Below the pieces are notes generated by a model. The model did not search any database, was not told the origin of the DNA, and saw only the letters and a list, made by a program, of their open reading frames with translations. Positions 42,819 to 53,351 of a DNA stretch of 64,000 nt are shown in pieces (the stretch's first letter is position 1; each line of letters opens with the position of its first letter). The position numbers and the translations under genes were made by a program. Origin of the DNA: Ascochyta rabiei (taxonomy: Eukaryota; Ascomycota; Dothideomycetes; Pleosporales; Didymellaceae); assembly GCF_004011695.2 (NCBI RefSeq), contig NC_082407.1, forward strand, positions 806,001 to 870,000, given 5' to 3'.

Positions 42819-43706
42819 GTGCAGCATTCTCAAACAGGCACATTGGGTTTTCAGCGAGCATGTACTGCGTAGTCCAATCCACAACATACACACCCAGTCC
42901 TTGCAGAAAGCGTGCGCAACCACCTCAAGTGCGATTCCCCCCCGAGCCAAAAGAAAACAGGAACACAAGTCGTACACCCGCCAACACCCGCCAACACCCG
43001 CCATTACTTCTGCAAAGCACATGTTCGCGTGTGGGCGTGTCATGTCCCTCTAGCAGAGACAGGGAGCAGTGGGGAGATGAGTAATAAAGAGTGCGAAGTT
43101 TGCGCATATAGCAGGTTTCTATTTGAAGAAAAGAAAACGCTAATGATAGTCTTGCAGATAAGTATCGTATCGTATCGTAAGAGTGAATGACATACCGGTT
43201 GCGAGGGGAAAGACGGTCTGGGAGATGTGAGCCAATGCGACGTCTTACAGCTGCAGAATCCGTAGAGGAGTGTGCGCAGTGGAAGAACGGAGGAGCGTGG
43301 AATTCCAGGCGAAGCTGTGCGTAGACGAGCTCTAGTTGGGAAAAAGGAGACTTTGGCAAGTGGAGAAATGGTCGAAGTTTTTTTTTTCAAACGGGGAGGG
43401 GAAGGGAGAGGTAGGCGTGCGCAGCAAGAGAATTGTAGAAAGAGGAAGAAGAGATTGTATATGCGGTTGAGCAGAGACCGGCTCAAGGCTGTGTATGTCA
43501 CGCATGGCTTCACGCTTCTCTGTTTGGCCTCTCCTGAACTCTGCAGCCTCAAAGGTATCATATCATACAAACCCAGAACGCCAGACAGAGCTCTCTCGCT
43601 CGCATGATGCCGCTGAAAGTAGAAACAAAAGTACGCTAAAACCCGTGTACGCCAGTGATGCAGTTTGAATCCAGAACGCTGGCCGTCTCGTCGTTCGCTC
43701 GTTGAA
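42819..43706. other. Convergent intergenic region
   Basis: About 890 bp between two gene 3' ends. Contains a short array of the 10-mer CCGCCAACAC (about three copies, 42970-43003) and a poly-T tract at 43379-43387. Open frames on the minus strand here are Ser/Leu/Arg-rich low-complexity and not credited. Confidence 0.5.
42970..43003 (+). repeat. CCGCCAACAC decamer array
   Basis: About three tandem copies of a 10-bp unit in the convergent intergenic space. A simple repeat with no evident role. Confidence 0.75.
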
Positions 43707-44978
43707 CTATGGGCCCCCTTTCGGCGCTTGTCGATGCGGCGACAGGTTCCATGCGTCGCATTTAAGTGCCACATAGCGCCCATGCTTTGGATCATATACG
43801 CCGGTCACGTTCAGTGTCAGGCGCGCTTTGCTTCCGTACACTTCGACCAGGGCAAGAACTGCGAAAACACCAGGTGGTAGAGCTTGGAAGGCGCCTTTGT
43901 GCACCTTTTGAAAGTCCTGTCGAAATTTTCCAAGGTCAAGGATGAGCGCTTTTGGATCTGGCAGAGTCAAGCCAGGATCTTTGGCAGAGCTGATTACTGG
44001 TGGAGAAGATTGCGCTGCAGACTGCTGTGGGGCTGCAGGTAGCGAAGTCCCAAACGGCGTGGGGGAAGTTGCGTTTGCTGGAGGTGCACCAGGGCTTGTA
44101 GGGGACAGAGGATTTGATGTTTGCTGCACCAGCTGCTGAAGTGCATGAGGCTCGGTCTTCTCTGCCAAGCCCATGTACACAGCAAAATCATTCCATGAAC
44201 GCTTTGCTTTTCGTTTTGTATCCTGGTACAACGCGGCAGCGGCAGCGGTCGGGTAGAAGAGTTTAGCCAATCGGTGATGGTGGACTGGCTCGACTGGTCG
44301 TGTCGCTTTGCGCCACTCCAGATCTTCTGTCAACTCGTAGCCAGGGCGTTCGTATGCTGATGGTGGACCATTTGGGAAATTGAACTCTATCCAGGCTCGA
44401 CCTTTCTTGTGGTCGACTTGCCCGATCCTTGCAGCATATGCTGATTTACTGACCGTGGTGCGGACCGTATCCACCAGCTCCTGCCGTATCCGCTCTACTC
44501 TCTTCTTGTCTTTGATGATGTTTTTGAACTCCTGCCACTCTGGGTCTGAGCCTTTGTAGAAGGTGTGTGGTTTCCTTCGCGAGAACCCCGTGGGAAGAAA
44601 CAAGATTGCATCGTCGTACTCGTCCTCGTCGCCCTCTTCGTCTTGTTCCTCGTTTGCCTCTTCGTCGTCGACCTCTTCAAGGCTGCCGTCTTCCTTGCGG
44701 ACCTGCTTTTTCCAGCGGCCTGGCTTTTGTTTTGCTTCTTCTTTCTCTTCTTCCTCGATCTCGATTTCAAGGCCGAGGTACTGTCCGAGTCCATACGTGG
44801 CTGCTGTAACGGCGACTGCGCCGACGAGTCGCTGTCTGCTGAAGAAGGGTTTTTGGATGCGTACACGGTGTATTGTTATAGTTTCGTGGCCATGGCGTGC
44901 GGCAGATTGCACTATCCTCGAGGTCGGCACTCGGTTGAAAAGAGAGAAGCTCCGTCGCAGCACCTGTGCCTTGAACAT
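43707..44978 (-). CDS. Putative mitochondrial membrane protein, uncharacterised
   Basis: A single exon of 423 residues. ATG 44978 (MFKAQVLRRSFSLFNRVPTSR) is chosen because it begins an Arg-rich, acid-free presequence-like stretch; further upstream the frame has no ATG. A hydrophobic segment (LVGAVAVTAATYGLGQYLG, about residues 51-69) follows, then a dense acidic region (EEEEKEEAK ... EEANEEQDEEGDEDEYDD). The central part (DPEWQEFKNIIKDKKRVERIRQ) and the C-terminal ~70 residues (KFRQDFQKVHKGAFQALPPG, ARLTLNVTGVYDPKHGRYV) look folded and conserved. I recognise it only as a conserved ascomycete protein. Matrix targeting with one inner-membrane anchor is inferred from the N-terminus. It starts 309 bp from the divergent Vps3844-like gene. 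Confidence 0.82.
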   Translation of the reverse strand: MFKAQVLRRSFSLFNRVPTSRIVQSAARHGHETITIHRVRIQKPFFSRQRLVGAVAVTAATYGLGQYLGLEIEIEEEEKEEAKQKPGRWKKQVRKEDGSLEEVDDEEANEEQDEEGDEDEYDDAILFLPTGFSRRKPHTFYKGSDPEWQEFKNIIKDKKRVERIRQELVDTVRTTVSKSAYAARIGQVDHKKGRAWIEFNFPNGPPSAYERPGYELTEDLEWRKATRPVEPVHHHRLAKLFYPTAAAAALYQDTKRKAKRSWNDFAVYMGLAEKTEPHALQQLVQQTSNPLSPTSPGAPPANATSPTPFGTSLPAAPQQSAAQSSPPVISSAKDPGLTLPDPKALILDLGKFRQDFQKVHKGAFQALPPGVFAVLALVEVYGSKARLTLNVTGVYDPKHGRYVALKCDAWNLSPHRQAPKGGP

Positions 44979-45287
44979 GATGGCGAGCGAGTTGCGGGGA
45001 GGCAGCAAGCGTTATGAGGGGCGAAAGGCGATGTGGTGAGACATGAGGCGTGGAGAGCGATAGTAATAACAGAAGCAATACCCGGCAAGGCGCGGGTGCA
45101 GTAATGGGTGTTGTTCCAGCAAGCCCTGCGGCCTGCTTCGTCTGGGTTGGTGATTGTCACTGGTGAACGCCTCGCGTGCACGTGCCAGCTGGGGAGCTGC
45201 GACAGTGCGACTGACGTTTCCACCGACTGGACTGGGCTGGACATCATCGCCGCTGCACGCATCCCAACCCCATCACCCGCCGCCACC
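44979..45287. promoter_or_regulatory. Short divergent promoter region
   Basis: 309 bp between two divergent start codons (mitochondrial-protein gene on minus, Vps3844-like on plus). It must carry both promoters. No defined element is claimed. Confidence 0.5.
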
Positions 45288-46550
45288 ATGAAGCTTTCCT
45301 GGGGCTTCGCTGCCTCCGCGCTGTACTGCGCCGCCGCCGCATCCAAGACCGGCCATGTCTTCACTTTCGACGGCTTCGACGGCACCGACCACCACGCCGC
45401 CCCGGCGTCATCGCCCGTCGACCCTGAAACCGCTCGATTGATCCTCGCGCAGCGCCTTGGTCTGTCGCGCTTCCACTCGATCCACGGCGCCGACGCCGAG
45501 GCAATCAGGAACATCAACGCATTTGGAGGGAGACAGCAGAAGCTCTTTGGCGAGCAGGCGGACGCATCGAGGGCCAAGCTGCTCGTATGGCTCGAGGACG
45601 CCGAGGACAGCCTCGTAACAAGTGGGCACTTTCTGCCATGTGGCCAGTAATGGGAGACTGACGAACCTGCAGAGCTCCGCGATGCTTCCACTGCCTCGTT
45701 TGAGATATCGAGCCCCCCCTCTGCAACAGACAACGACCGCCTCATCGACGACTTCACAACACAGGCCGAGTCGCTGCCAAAGCACGCCGACCCCAAGGCA
45801 AAGACCTACTCAGCCAGCATCGACGCCGACGCTGCCTTCTCTACGCTCAAGAAGACCACCCTCCACAACGATTACTTGACCCTCTTTCGTGCCGACAAGA
45901 AGGATGACGTTGACCGCGTAGTCCTTCAGGACGCCCTCCCTGGCCTCGCTGCGCGCGGTCTTGATGTCACCGTTGTCGCCATGCCGTCGTCGTCTGGTAA
46001 CTCGAAGCGCCACGTCAAGCCCTACGGCACCTACAAGATGCCATCCGTCATCCAAGCCCGCCGCGACCGCCAGAACCCCGAGGCGCTCCTCTCCCTCACC
46101 TCCGAGCCCTCGACCTCCCCCAAGGCTGACTACCCGGATCTCGAGGACTTCCCCGTCTTCACATCGTCCAAGAAGAGCAACGGCACGGTGCGCGGCATTC
46201 TGCCCCCCTTCTTCAACTCGCTCGCCTCGTGCGAGAGGACAACACTCAACTGCTCCGGCCACGGCGATTGTAAGCTCCTGCACAAGGCCCAGGACAAGAC
46301 GCAGCAGGACCGCTACGGCTGTGCCTGCTCGCCTACCGTTATCGGCAAGGGCGAGGGCCGCAAGGTGACGACGTGGGCCGGCCCAGCATGCCAGAAGAAG
46401 GACATTTCCGTTCCGTTCTGGTTGTTTGTTGGCACGGGTGTTATGCTGGCGTTTCTCATCTCGACCATTATCGGCATGATGTACTCTATTGGAAGCGAGG
46501 AGCTGCCGAGTGTCATTGGTGCGGGTGTCAGTGGGCCTGTGAGGAAGTAG
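45288..46550 (+). CDS. Vps3844/DUF3844-type endomembrane protein
   Basis: Exons 45288-45621 and 45673-46550 (51-nt intron) give 403 residues. A second reading (donor 45615, acceptor after 45674) also keeps frame and gives 400. A signal peptide opens the protein (MKLSWGFAASALYCAAAASK). The lumenal part is followed near residue 305 by an EGF-like Cys cluster (CERTTLNCSGHGDCKLL, YGCACSP, WAGPACQKKD) and one TM (VPFWLFVGTGVMLAFLISTI), ending SEELPSVIGAGVSGPVRK. That C-terminal block is the signature of the fungal DUF3844/Vps3844 family, named for an effect on vacuolar sorting and located in the ER/endomembranes. Topology: lumenal N-terminus, short cytosolic tail. Confidence 0.9.
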
Positions 46551-46561
46551 AGGGCGATTAG

Positions 46562-46638
<77 letters not shown>

Positions 46639-47123
46639 GGATGGAGGAACGAGTAGTAGGGGTTGCAGAAGCAACTGTATATCTGGTGCTTGACACCACC
46701 ATTTCATTAGACCAGCAAAGACAGCTTGTACGATGAGATGGGCCGAGTTTGGGTCAAATATGGGTACGGCGTTGTTAGCATTGCAATTGATTCCATTGAG
46801 CAAAGAAAGAAAGAGAGAAAGAAAAAAGTTCCAAGTTCATGCTTGATGGTGATGGCGGTAGAGGTGCAGAGTTTATTCGATCAAAGCTTGCATTGCGTCG
46901 AGTAGACGGTGCGACATCCTTGTTGGCCAAGAAGTGCCACCGGTCTCTGTTCAACGCTTGTCCATGAGTATCCTACTGTGACCCTGCCAACACAACAACA
47001 CCTCAACGCCAGCTATGCAATGCGCGGAATAAGAAAACCCCTTTACTTCAGCCGTCCTGATGGAACCGTCAAAGATGGCTGCCTCACGCATTAATTCCAT
47101 GTTTGACTGCATGTAGTCACCGC
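46551..47123. other. Convergent intergenic region with a dinucleotide microsatellite
   Basis: About 570 bp between the Vps3844-like and Sec66 stops. Apart from the microsatellite I see no feature. Confidence 0.5.
46563..46636 (+). repeat. Compound (TG)n-(GA)n microsatellite
   Basis: (TG)17 at 46563-46596, one C, then (GA)n for 39 nt at 46598-46636. It begins 12 bp after the TAG stop of the Vps3844-like gene, so it should lie in the 3' UTR. Confidence 0.97.
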
Positions 47124-47936
47124 TCACTTCTTCGCCTTGCTCTTCTTCTTCTTCTTCCCACTCGGGCTCTCCACCATGAAGGCGTCGTCGCCCATCACGC
47201 TCCCTGCCACGCTAGCCGCCGGGGTGCCCACTACGCTGCCCGCCCCCGTAACACTGCCCTCGCGACTCCGCATCTTCTCCTCGTCTAGCTCCTTCATGAA
47301 GTCGCCCTGGATAGCGGCCCTGCGGCTGTTCCACCACTGCGACTCCTCGGGTGCTTTGGCGAGGATCTCGTCGAGGCGCTCGCGGATGTGGTTGTTTTGG
47401 GCCATTTCCGAGGCGGACTGGAAGATGGACTGGCCCCAGTTGGGAGCGAATGCATTGGCCTTGCGGTGTTGTTAGCAGCGCTTCCTTGTTGGGTGTGCAG
47501 TCGACAGTCCTTGAGCGACTGCGGTGGGTCAAAGACATACCTCTTGTACAACGTCTCTCAGCTCCTCCTCAATCTCCTTCTCCGCGCGCTCGAATCGCTT
47601 CCACAGATCATCGCCAACGCTGCCCCGCTGCAGCAGAACCTGGAGTGCTTGCTTTGCGTTCCGGATTTGCACGATGCGGTGGATGTCCTCTGTTGCGCGG
47701 CGCAGGAGCGCAGCCTTGAGGATGCTGTCTGGTACTTTGGGGTCTTCTTGGTGGAGGAGCGACAGGTAGATGTTGCGCTGGAGATGTTGCGGGAACCAGG
47801 GCTCGAGAGAGGAGGCGGCGGCGGCTTTGCGCTTGCGGTAGAGCGACGAGAAGACTGCGAGGGAGCCGAGGAGGATGAAGAGGTAGGCAACGGGGATCAG
47901 CAGCATAAACCAGTCGACAGCGTCGAAGGGCCACAT
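47124..47936 (-). CDS. SEC66: ER translocation complex subunit Sec66 (Sec71)
   Basis: Exons 47936-47541 and 47459-47124, with an 81-nt phase-0 intron, give 243 residues. A lumenal/TM N-terminus (DWFMLLIPVAYLFILLGSL) is followed by SSLYRKRKAAAA, then the conserved cytosolic block EPWFPQHLQRNIYLSLLHQE, ALLRRATEDIHRIVQIRNAK, LLQRGSVGDDLWKRFERAEK. Splicing creates ELRDVVQEANAFAPNWGQS, diagnostic of Sec66. The tail is Ser/Gly then Lys-rich (KKKKKSKAKK). Sec66 with Sec63, Sec62 and Sec72 forms the post-translational translocon at the ER membrane. It is divergent from NPL4 across 475 bp. Confidence 0.94.
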
Positions 47937-48411
47937 TTTGGAGGTGGGCTGCTGTGCAGACTTGCTTCACGGATATGAGTGTGTTGCAGAGAGGGGGTTG
48001 TGTCCTGGAGAGTGAAGGTGTCCAGAAGCGGGCGGTCCGGACGTAAAAGGAGCGACGGTAGGAAAGAAGCGCACGGCGGGCGTGAATGTTTGGACACTTT
48101 TGTGATTCAGAGTGATTGAATGATGCCAGATGTTCGTTCACAGGGCGCGCTAGCTTCGCGGCGGGACATCCCTGTCGGCCGTGGGTCGTGCCTGCCTGGT
48201 TATGACGACCTAGTTCGGCGAGCTTCCAACACGCGCGCCCGGCAGCGAAGACTGTCGACCTCTCGACCTCTCGACCTCTCTACCTCTCTTCCTCGCTTCC
48301 TCGCTTCCTCTTGACCGCTCTTCACCTGCTTGCTCGCCCAGCCGTGCTCTTACAGCCGGCTTCTCACCTGCTCGCTCCTCCCTCCACCACACCCACCCGC
48401 TGCAACCCACC
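47937..48411. promoter_or_regulatory. Divergent SEC66-NPL4 promoter region
   Basis: 475 bp between the two divergent start codons. The NPL4-proximal half is CT-rich (repeated CGACCTCT at 48257-48290 and CTTCCTCG), as is typical of a leader. No specific binding site is claimed. Confidence 0.5.
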
Positions 48412-50469
48412 ATGATTCTCCGGTTCGTGAGCAAAGAGGGCCAGTTCCGCCTCACGGTCGAGCCCACGGCCACCTTCCCGGACATCCTGCCGCAGGTGGC
48501 GGAGAAGCTACCCAAGAACGCCGACCTTGCGAGCGTCGCCGTCAGCAACAAGCCGCAGGGAGGAGACGCCAGGAAGTTCACCTCGCTGAAGGGCGTCACG
48601 TTCCAGCAAGTCGGACTATCGTACGTAGCTTGCCCCATGACGCCCTCACAGCTAACCTCGCCCCAGTCACGGCGCGCAACTCTTCCTGACCTTCGACGAG
48701 CAGTCCACCGCCTCCAACGGCACATCTGCCGCTCCGTCAGGCGCCGCTCGCCTGAACGGCAAAGCCGTCGAACACTCCGACATGCCTTCCGTGCCCCTCG
48801 GCGGCCCCACACAGCTGATCAAGAACCCGTGGGAAGTGGTCAAGCAATCGCCGCTCGACGACCGCCTCGACAAGCTCGACGGCAAGATCCCACGCAAGCG
48901 CGACGCCAGGATGTGCACACACGGCCCCAAAGGCATGTGCGACTACTGCATGCCGCTGGAGCCCTACTCGCCAGACTACCTCGCCGAGAAGAAGATCAAG
49001 CACCTGTCCTTCCACTCGTATCTGCGAAAAGTCAACTCGGCAAAGAACAGGCCGGAGCTCGGAAGCTCCTACATCCCACCGCTCAACGAACCCTACTACC
49101 GCGTACGGCCAGACTGTCCCTCAGGCCACAAGCCCTTCCCAGAGGGCATTTGCACAAAGTGCCAGCCCGGCGCTATCTCGCTCAAGCCGCAAGAATACCG
49201 CATGGTGGACCACGTCGAGTTCGCGTCGATACAGGTCGTGGACGATCTGATCAACTTCTGGCGAAATACGGGATGTCAGCGGTTGGGCTTCTTGTACGGC
49301 AGGTACGAGGAGTATACCGAGGTGCCGCTGGGGACCAAGGCTGTTGTAGAGACCATCTACGAGCCGCCACAGGTCAACGAGCTGGACGGCATATCACTGG
49401 GCGAGTGGGACAATGAGAAGGAAATCGACGCCATTGCTGCCCAGTGCGGGCTCCAGAGGGTCGGCGTCATCTTCACAGATCTCTTGGATGCAGACAAGGG
49501 CGACGGCTCGGTCATCTGCAAACGACACGCTGACTCGTACTTCCTCTCGTCTCTGGAAATCACATTTGCAACACGCTACCAAGCAAGGTATCCACGGCCA
49601 TCCAAGTGGAGCGAGACCGGTCAGTTCGGGTCGAATTTTGTGACCTGCGTCATTAGTGGTGATGCGGAGGGGCAGATCGGCATCTCCTCGTACCAGGCAT
49701 CAAACTCGGCGGTGGAGATGGTGCGCGCAGACATTATCGAGCCCTCAGCCGAGCCCGCAGTCATGCTGGTGCAGGACGAGGCGGATAACAACAACCAGAA
49801 CCGGTCACGATACATTCCCGAGGTCTTCTACAGAAGGATCAACGAGCATGGCGCGAACGTACAGGAGAACGCAAAGCCAGACTTCCCTGTCGAATACCTG
49901 CTAGTCACACTCACACACGGTTTCCCCACACAGCCAAATCCCCTCTTCACGGGAGGCAAGTTCCCGATTGAGAACCGTGAGATCATGGGCGAGATGGCCG
50001 ATGTGTCGGCGCTGAGCAAGTCTCTCAATGCAAAGGCGAATGGTCTTGCGCTCAACACTACGAATGGCCTCAACGCCATCTCGAACTTCCACCTACTTTG
50101 CTTCATCCACAACCTAGGCATACTGTCAAAGGTAAGTCGCCTAACCCTACTAACCCAATCGTGTACTGATGCACGCCGCAGGACGAAGAATCGCTTCTGT
50201 TCAAGGTCGCATCGACACACGACACATCCGAAGGCTCAGCGCTCCAGCACACAGGAGGCTGGGCGACGTTATTAACGATTCTCAAAGAAAGTGGTGAGCG
50301 CCCCCCTAAACGATCTCATTTCACCTCACCTTCGTCTTCTTCTGCTCCGCATTCTGCCAATAGGGGGGCGGCTCATCGCGACCTTGCGCGACAGCCCTCC
50401 AACGGCTCCGACTCCGATTCTGTTCAGCTGGCTAAGAGGTTGAAGGCTAGTAACTTGAAGGGACAGTAA
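48412..50469 (+). CDS. NPL4: NPL4, Cdc48-Ufd1 ubiquitin-binding cofactor
   Basis: Exons 48412-48620, 48667-50131 and 50182-50469 (introns 46 and 50 nt) give 653 residues. The N-terminal ~75 residues form the ubiquitin-like domain that binds Cdc48 ([18 protein letters not shown]). Near residue 150 the zf-Npl4 begins ([20 protein letters not shown]), with its second Cys/His set in [19 protein letters not shown]. The MPN-like domain follows ([20 protein letters not shown]). The C-terminus is [33 protein letters not shown], then a Ser-rich tail ending [13 protein letters not shown]. Npl4-Ufd1 delivers ubiquitinated ER, nuclear and chromatin substrates to Cdc48/p97. I see no third intron: reading through GTGAGC at 50293 gives the normal family tail. 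Confidence 0.95.
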
Positions 50470-50760
50470 CGTTGCCCTGATGGTGAGGCCTTTGGTGTGT
50501 AGGTCCGATCGATCGAACGCGTGCGTGAGTGGCAGGTGATGGACGGAGCATGGGATGGCGTCGTGTGGGGGAGAGCCTTTTCAGTCGACGATCCTGCAGG
50601 CTAGGTAAATCCTACAAAATGCCTGGCATGGCTCGAAAAGCTTTCTGCCACGTTGAATCCACATACACTTGATCCTGAATCCGGGTTTCTCTCCTCTCCT
50701 TTCCCTGTCTGTGCTCGCTGGGCATGATTCGTACATGGTAACACTACTTACTGCTCTACA
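50470..50760. other. Short convergent intergenic region
   Basis: About 290 bp between the NPL4 and RFC stops. No feature seen. Confidence 0.5.
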
Positions 50761-52094
50761 TCAAGCTCCACACAAGACACCCGCGACCCTGACGCCCAGA
50801 TCCAGCACAGCCAAATGCTCGTCTCCGCCGTCCACAAGCCTCTTGTCCGTCTCGCTGAAGACGGCGGCCAATCTCACTTTCTTGATATCCTCGACCCGCT
50901 CGTCGAACATGACGTGCTCGTACAGCTGGCTGACTGTCTGCGTTGCGCTCCAGCCCTCGGCAATCATGTTCTGCACCACCCTGGCGATCTCGTTGTACCG
51001 TATACTGCGGGCCGAGGAAGTGGGGAACAGCGAGTCCGAGAAGGTGGTCAGCGTGGCGGCAGGAATGACGCCTGCGATCTCGGCGATGGCTTGCAGGGAG
51101 ACGGTGTTGGTGTTGGTGTTGGCGTTGTCCGGGATGTCGACGAGGGTGGTGTCGGAGTCGAAGTCCATGTCGTCGCCGTCGGCATCCACGATGCGTTTAC
51201 GCTTGCGGCCCGTCGTGCCCCTGGGCGTCTGCATGGCGCCTACCAAGCGCGCAGCCGACTGCAGGAAGGTGATTGCCTTGCGCAGATCGCCGTCTGCAAC
51301 GCGGACCAGCTCTTCGCTGACGCCCGTGTCGAGCGCCACGCCCTCGAGCCGGGCAATGTCGTCGACGCGCTTCACGGCGTTGCCCTGGTCGAGGCTCTTG
51401 AAGCGGAACTTGCTGCATCGCGACGCCAGCGGGTCGATGATGCGCGTGACGTAGTTGCACACGAGGCAGAATCTCGTCATCTTGCTGTATGTCTCCATGG
51501 TTCGTCGGAGGGCCGACTGCGCGTCCTGCGTCATGCTGTCCGCCTCGTCCAGGACAATGATCTTGAATGGCGGACACGGGTGCTTGTCTCTGTAGCGTAC
51601 CATCTTGGTGCCCTCGGCGCTGTCCTTGTCCTCCGTCATGACGTTGTGTGTGGGCGCCGAGCTGAGCTGCTGGCGCGCAAAGTCCTTGACTTTCTGGCGC
51701 ACGATGCTGATGCCGCGCTCGTCGGAGGCGTTGAGTTCGAGGACGCGTGACTTGATGAGTTCGGGCCCGTAGAGCTGTTTTGCGAGAGCGAGAATCGTCG
51801 ATGTTTTGCCGGTGCCTGGCGGCCCGTAGAAGAGCATGTGCGGGAGATTGGAGGATTGGAGAGTGCGCGAGAGGATTTGGATCGTGTTGTCCTGTGCTGT
51901 GACTTCGGAGAGAGTCTTTGGGCGGCTAGTTCAGGGCGTCAGCTTGGTGTGGTGCACCGTGTTGGCGAGCACGGTTACTATTTCTCGACCCATGGTTGCA
52001 GCCGGTCCGCTTGTTGCTTGGTACCGGGTGCTTTTGAGGAACCGGCCACGGCAGCGGCCTGTTGCCGGGCTTTGAGGTTGAAGAAGTCGGCCAT
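50761..52094 (-). CDS. Replication factor C small subunit (yeast Rfc2 / human RFC4 type)
   Basis: Exons 52094-51979 and 51925-50761 (53-nt intron) give 426 residues. The splice creates [18 protein letters not shown], the start of the AAA+ core. Walker A is [11 protein letters not shown] (about residues 70-80), Walker B is [11 protein letters not shown], and the clamp-loader SRC motif is [11 protein letters not shown], giving the arginine finger. [13 protein letters not shown] and [16 protein letters not shown] are further family blocks. The subunit type is judged from [17 protein letters not shown] and [13 protein letters not shown]. The pentameric RFC loads PCNA during replication and repair. 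An insertion ([14 protein letters not shown] ... NANTNTNT) before [10 protein letters not shown] makes it longer than yeast Rfc2 (353). Confidence 0.93.
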
Positions 52095-52301
52095 TGTGTG
52101 TGGTGCCGTGTCGTGTCGGTTGGATGTGGTGCAGGCGAGCATGAGCTAAAGTGCGACGCGCGACGCGACTGACGAGCGTGCGTCGCGTGTTCACGTTCAG
52201 CCGGACCGAGTCCGCTCATCCTCCTCCAAACTCGGCCACTTCAGGCAACCACCACGAACAGTACCCCACATATGCTGGACTTGTAGAACATGTCATCTTG
52301 C

Positions 52302-53351
52302 CTAGTAAAGAATGCGAGCGTCGCCGACGACGCATCGGTGGTCGCTTGCATAAACTCCATCATCAAACACATTTGGCAAAACCGCGTACCCGTCAACCTT
52401 CCACAAACCTTGCGAGCTGCTCTCTGCAGCATCCTCGCATACGCTTTCTGTCGGGCCAAGCCAGATGAAGTCAATCCTCCCTAGCTCGTCCTTGTCTTTC
52501 TCTGGTTGGAATCCAGTGAAGGTCGTCTCCTCGCCATACCTGCGCTTGGGAGGGACGTAGTTGTACAGGTCGTACACAAAGTTGCTCTGAGCCATACCGA
52601 GGTAGGCCTCCTGGTCGGTGAACGAATTGAAGTCACCAGCAAGGACGATAGGCAGCTTTGAGTTGTTGGACCATTGTTTGTGGACCCGCTTCAGTGTCTC
52701 CAAAATGATCGTAACGCTGTTCTCTCGGCTTCTGGACCCCTCGTTGTCGAGATGGGTCGCAGATGCCAGTACCCTTCGCTTGCTGGACTTGTGTTCGAGG
52801 ACAGCCACGGTCAGTATACGAATGCTGCCGGCGTCCCACCCTATGCTAGGCTTCTCCGGCGTGGGACTGAGCCATACCGTCTCGGAATGAACAAGGCTGA
52901 ACACATTAACTGGATAGAGAACCGGACTATATTCACCCTTGATACCACCGTCGTCGCGACCCACCCCGACATGTGCCCAGATGGGACCATCTGGGGGCGG
53001 CTCCTTTCCATCTTTCGACGGTGGAAGTCCATTCAGGCCTCCTAGGATATCGATGAGCTGGTTGTGGAGGACCTCTTGCAAGCAGATGAGTGAAGCAGTA
53101 AAATCGTCCATAGACTCCAGGTTAGCACGTGCAGCGTGAGAGCCATCGAGATAGCGGGTCTCGTGCTGTAATTGGTTCAACACCAGAGGGAAGCGCTCCG
53201 CCCATGGCTTTTCGTTTGTAAATGGATCAGATGTTGCATAGCGAATGTTGAACGATAAGACACGGAGCTGGGATGAAGAGTGTGAAGTAGCAGTCGAACC
53301 AACGGGCAACCAAGGCGACGAGAATTGCTTGGAGAATGGCCAAAGCTGCAT
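52302..53351 (-). CDS. Endonuclease/exonuclease/phosphatase-fold enzyme
   Basis: A single exon of 349 residues. Motifs of the DNase I-like (EEP) superfamily appear in order: RVLSFNIRYA (Asn), LICLQEVLHN (metal Glu), ATHLDNEGSRSREN (His/Asp), LAGDFNSFTD (Asp-x-Asn), GRIDFIWLG, and YASDHRCVVGD (general-base His with Asp). The complete set suggests an active, metal-dependent phosphodiesterase. The N-terminus lacks a convincing signal peptide. Similar fungal proteins are annotated only at superfamily level; substrates could be nucleic acid, phosphoinositide or another phosphodiester. It lies in tandem, 207 bp downstream of the RFC gene's start, but nothing shows a shared pathway. Confidence 0.9.
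   Translation of the reverse strand: MQLWPFSKQFSSPWLPVGSTATSHSSSQLRVLSFNIRYATSDPFTNEKPWAERFPLVLNQLQHETRYLDGSHAARANLESMDDFTASLICLQEVLHNQLIDILGGLNGLPPSKDGKEPPPDGPIWAHVGVGRDDGGIKGEYSPVLYPVNVFSLVHSETVWLSPTPEKPSIGWDAGSIRILTVAVLEHKSSKRRVLASATHLDNEGSRSRENSVTIILETLKRVHKQWSNNSKLPIVLAGDFNSFTDQEAYLGMAQSNFVYDLYNYVPPKRRYGEETTFTGFQPEKDKDELGRIDFIWLGPTESVCEDAAESSSQGLWKVDGYAVLPNVFDDGVYASDHRCVVGDARILY

Noticed and set aside
43040..43795. A 251-codon minus-strand frame
   Set aside because: Ser/Leu/Arg-rich low complexity across an intergenic space, with no domain and overlap with the 3' end of the neighbouring gene.
50815..51750. A 311-codon plus-strand frame
   Set aside because: Lies opposite the RFC subunit gene, whose Walker A/B and SRC motifs are clear on the minus strand.
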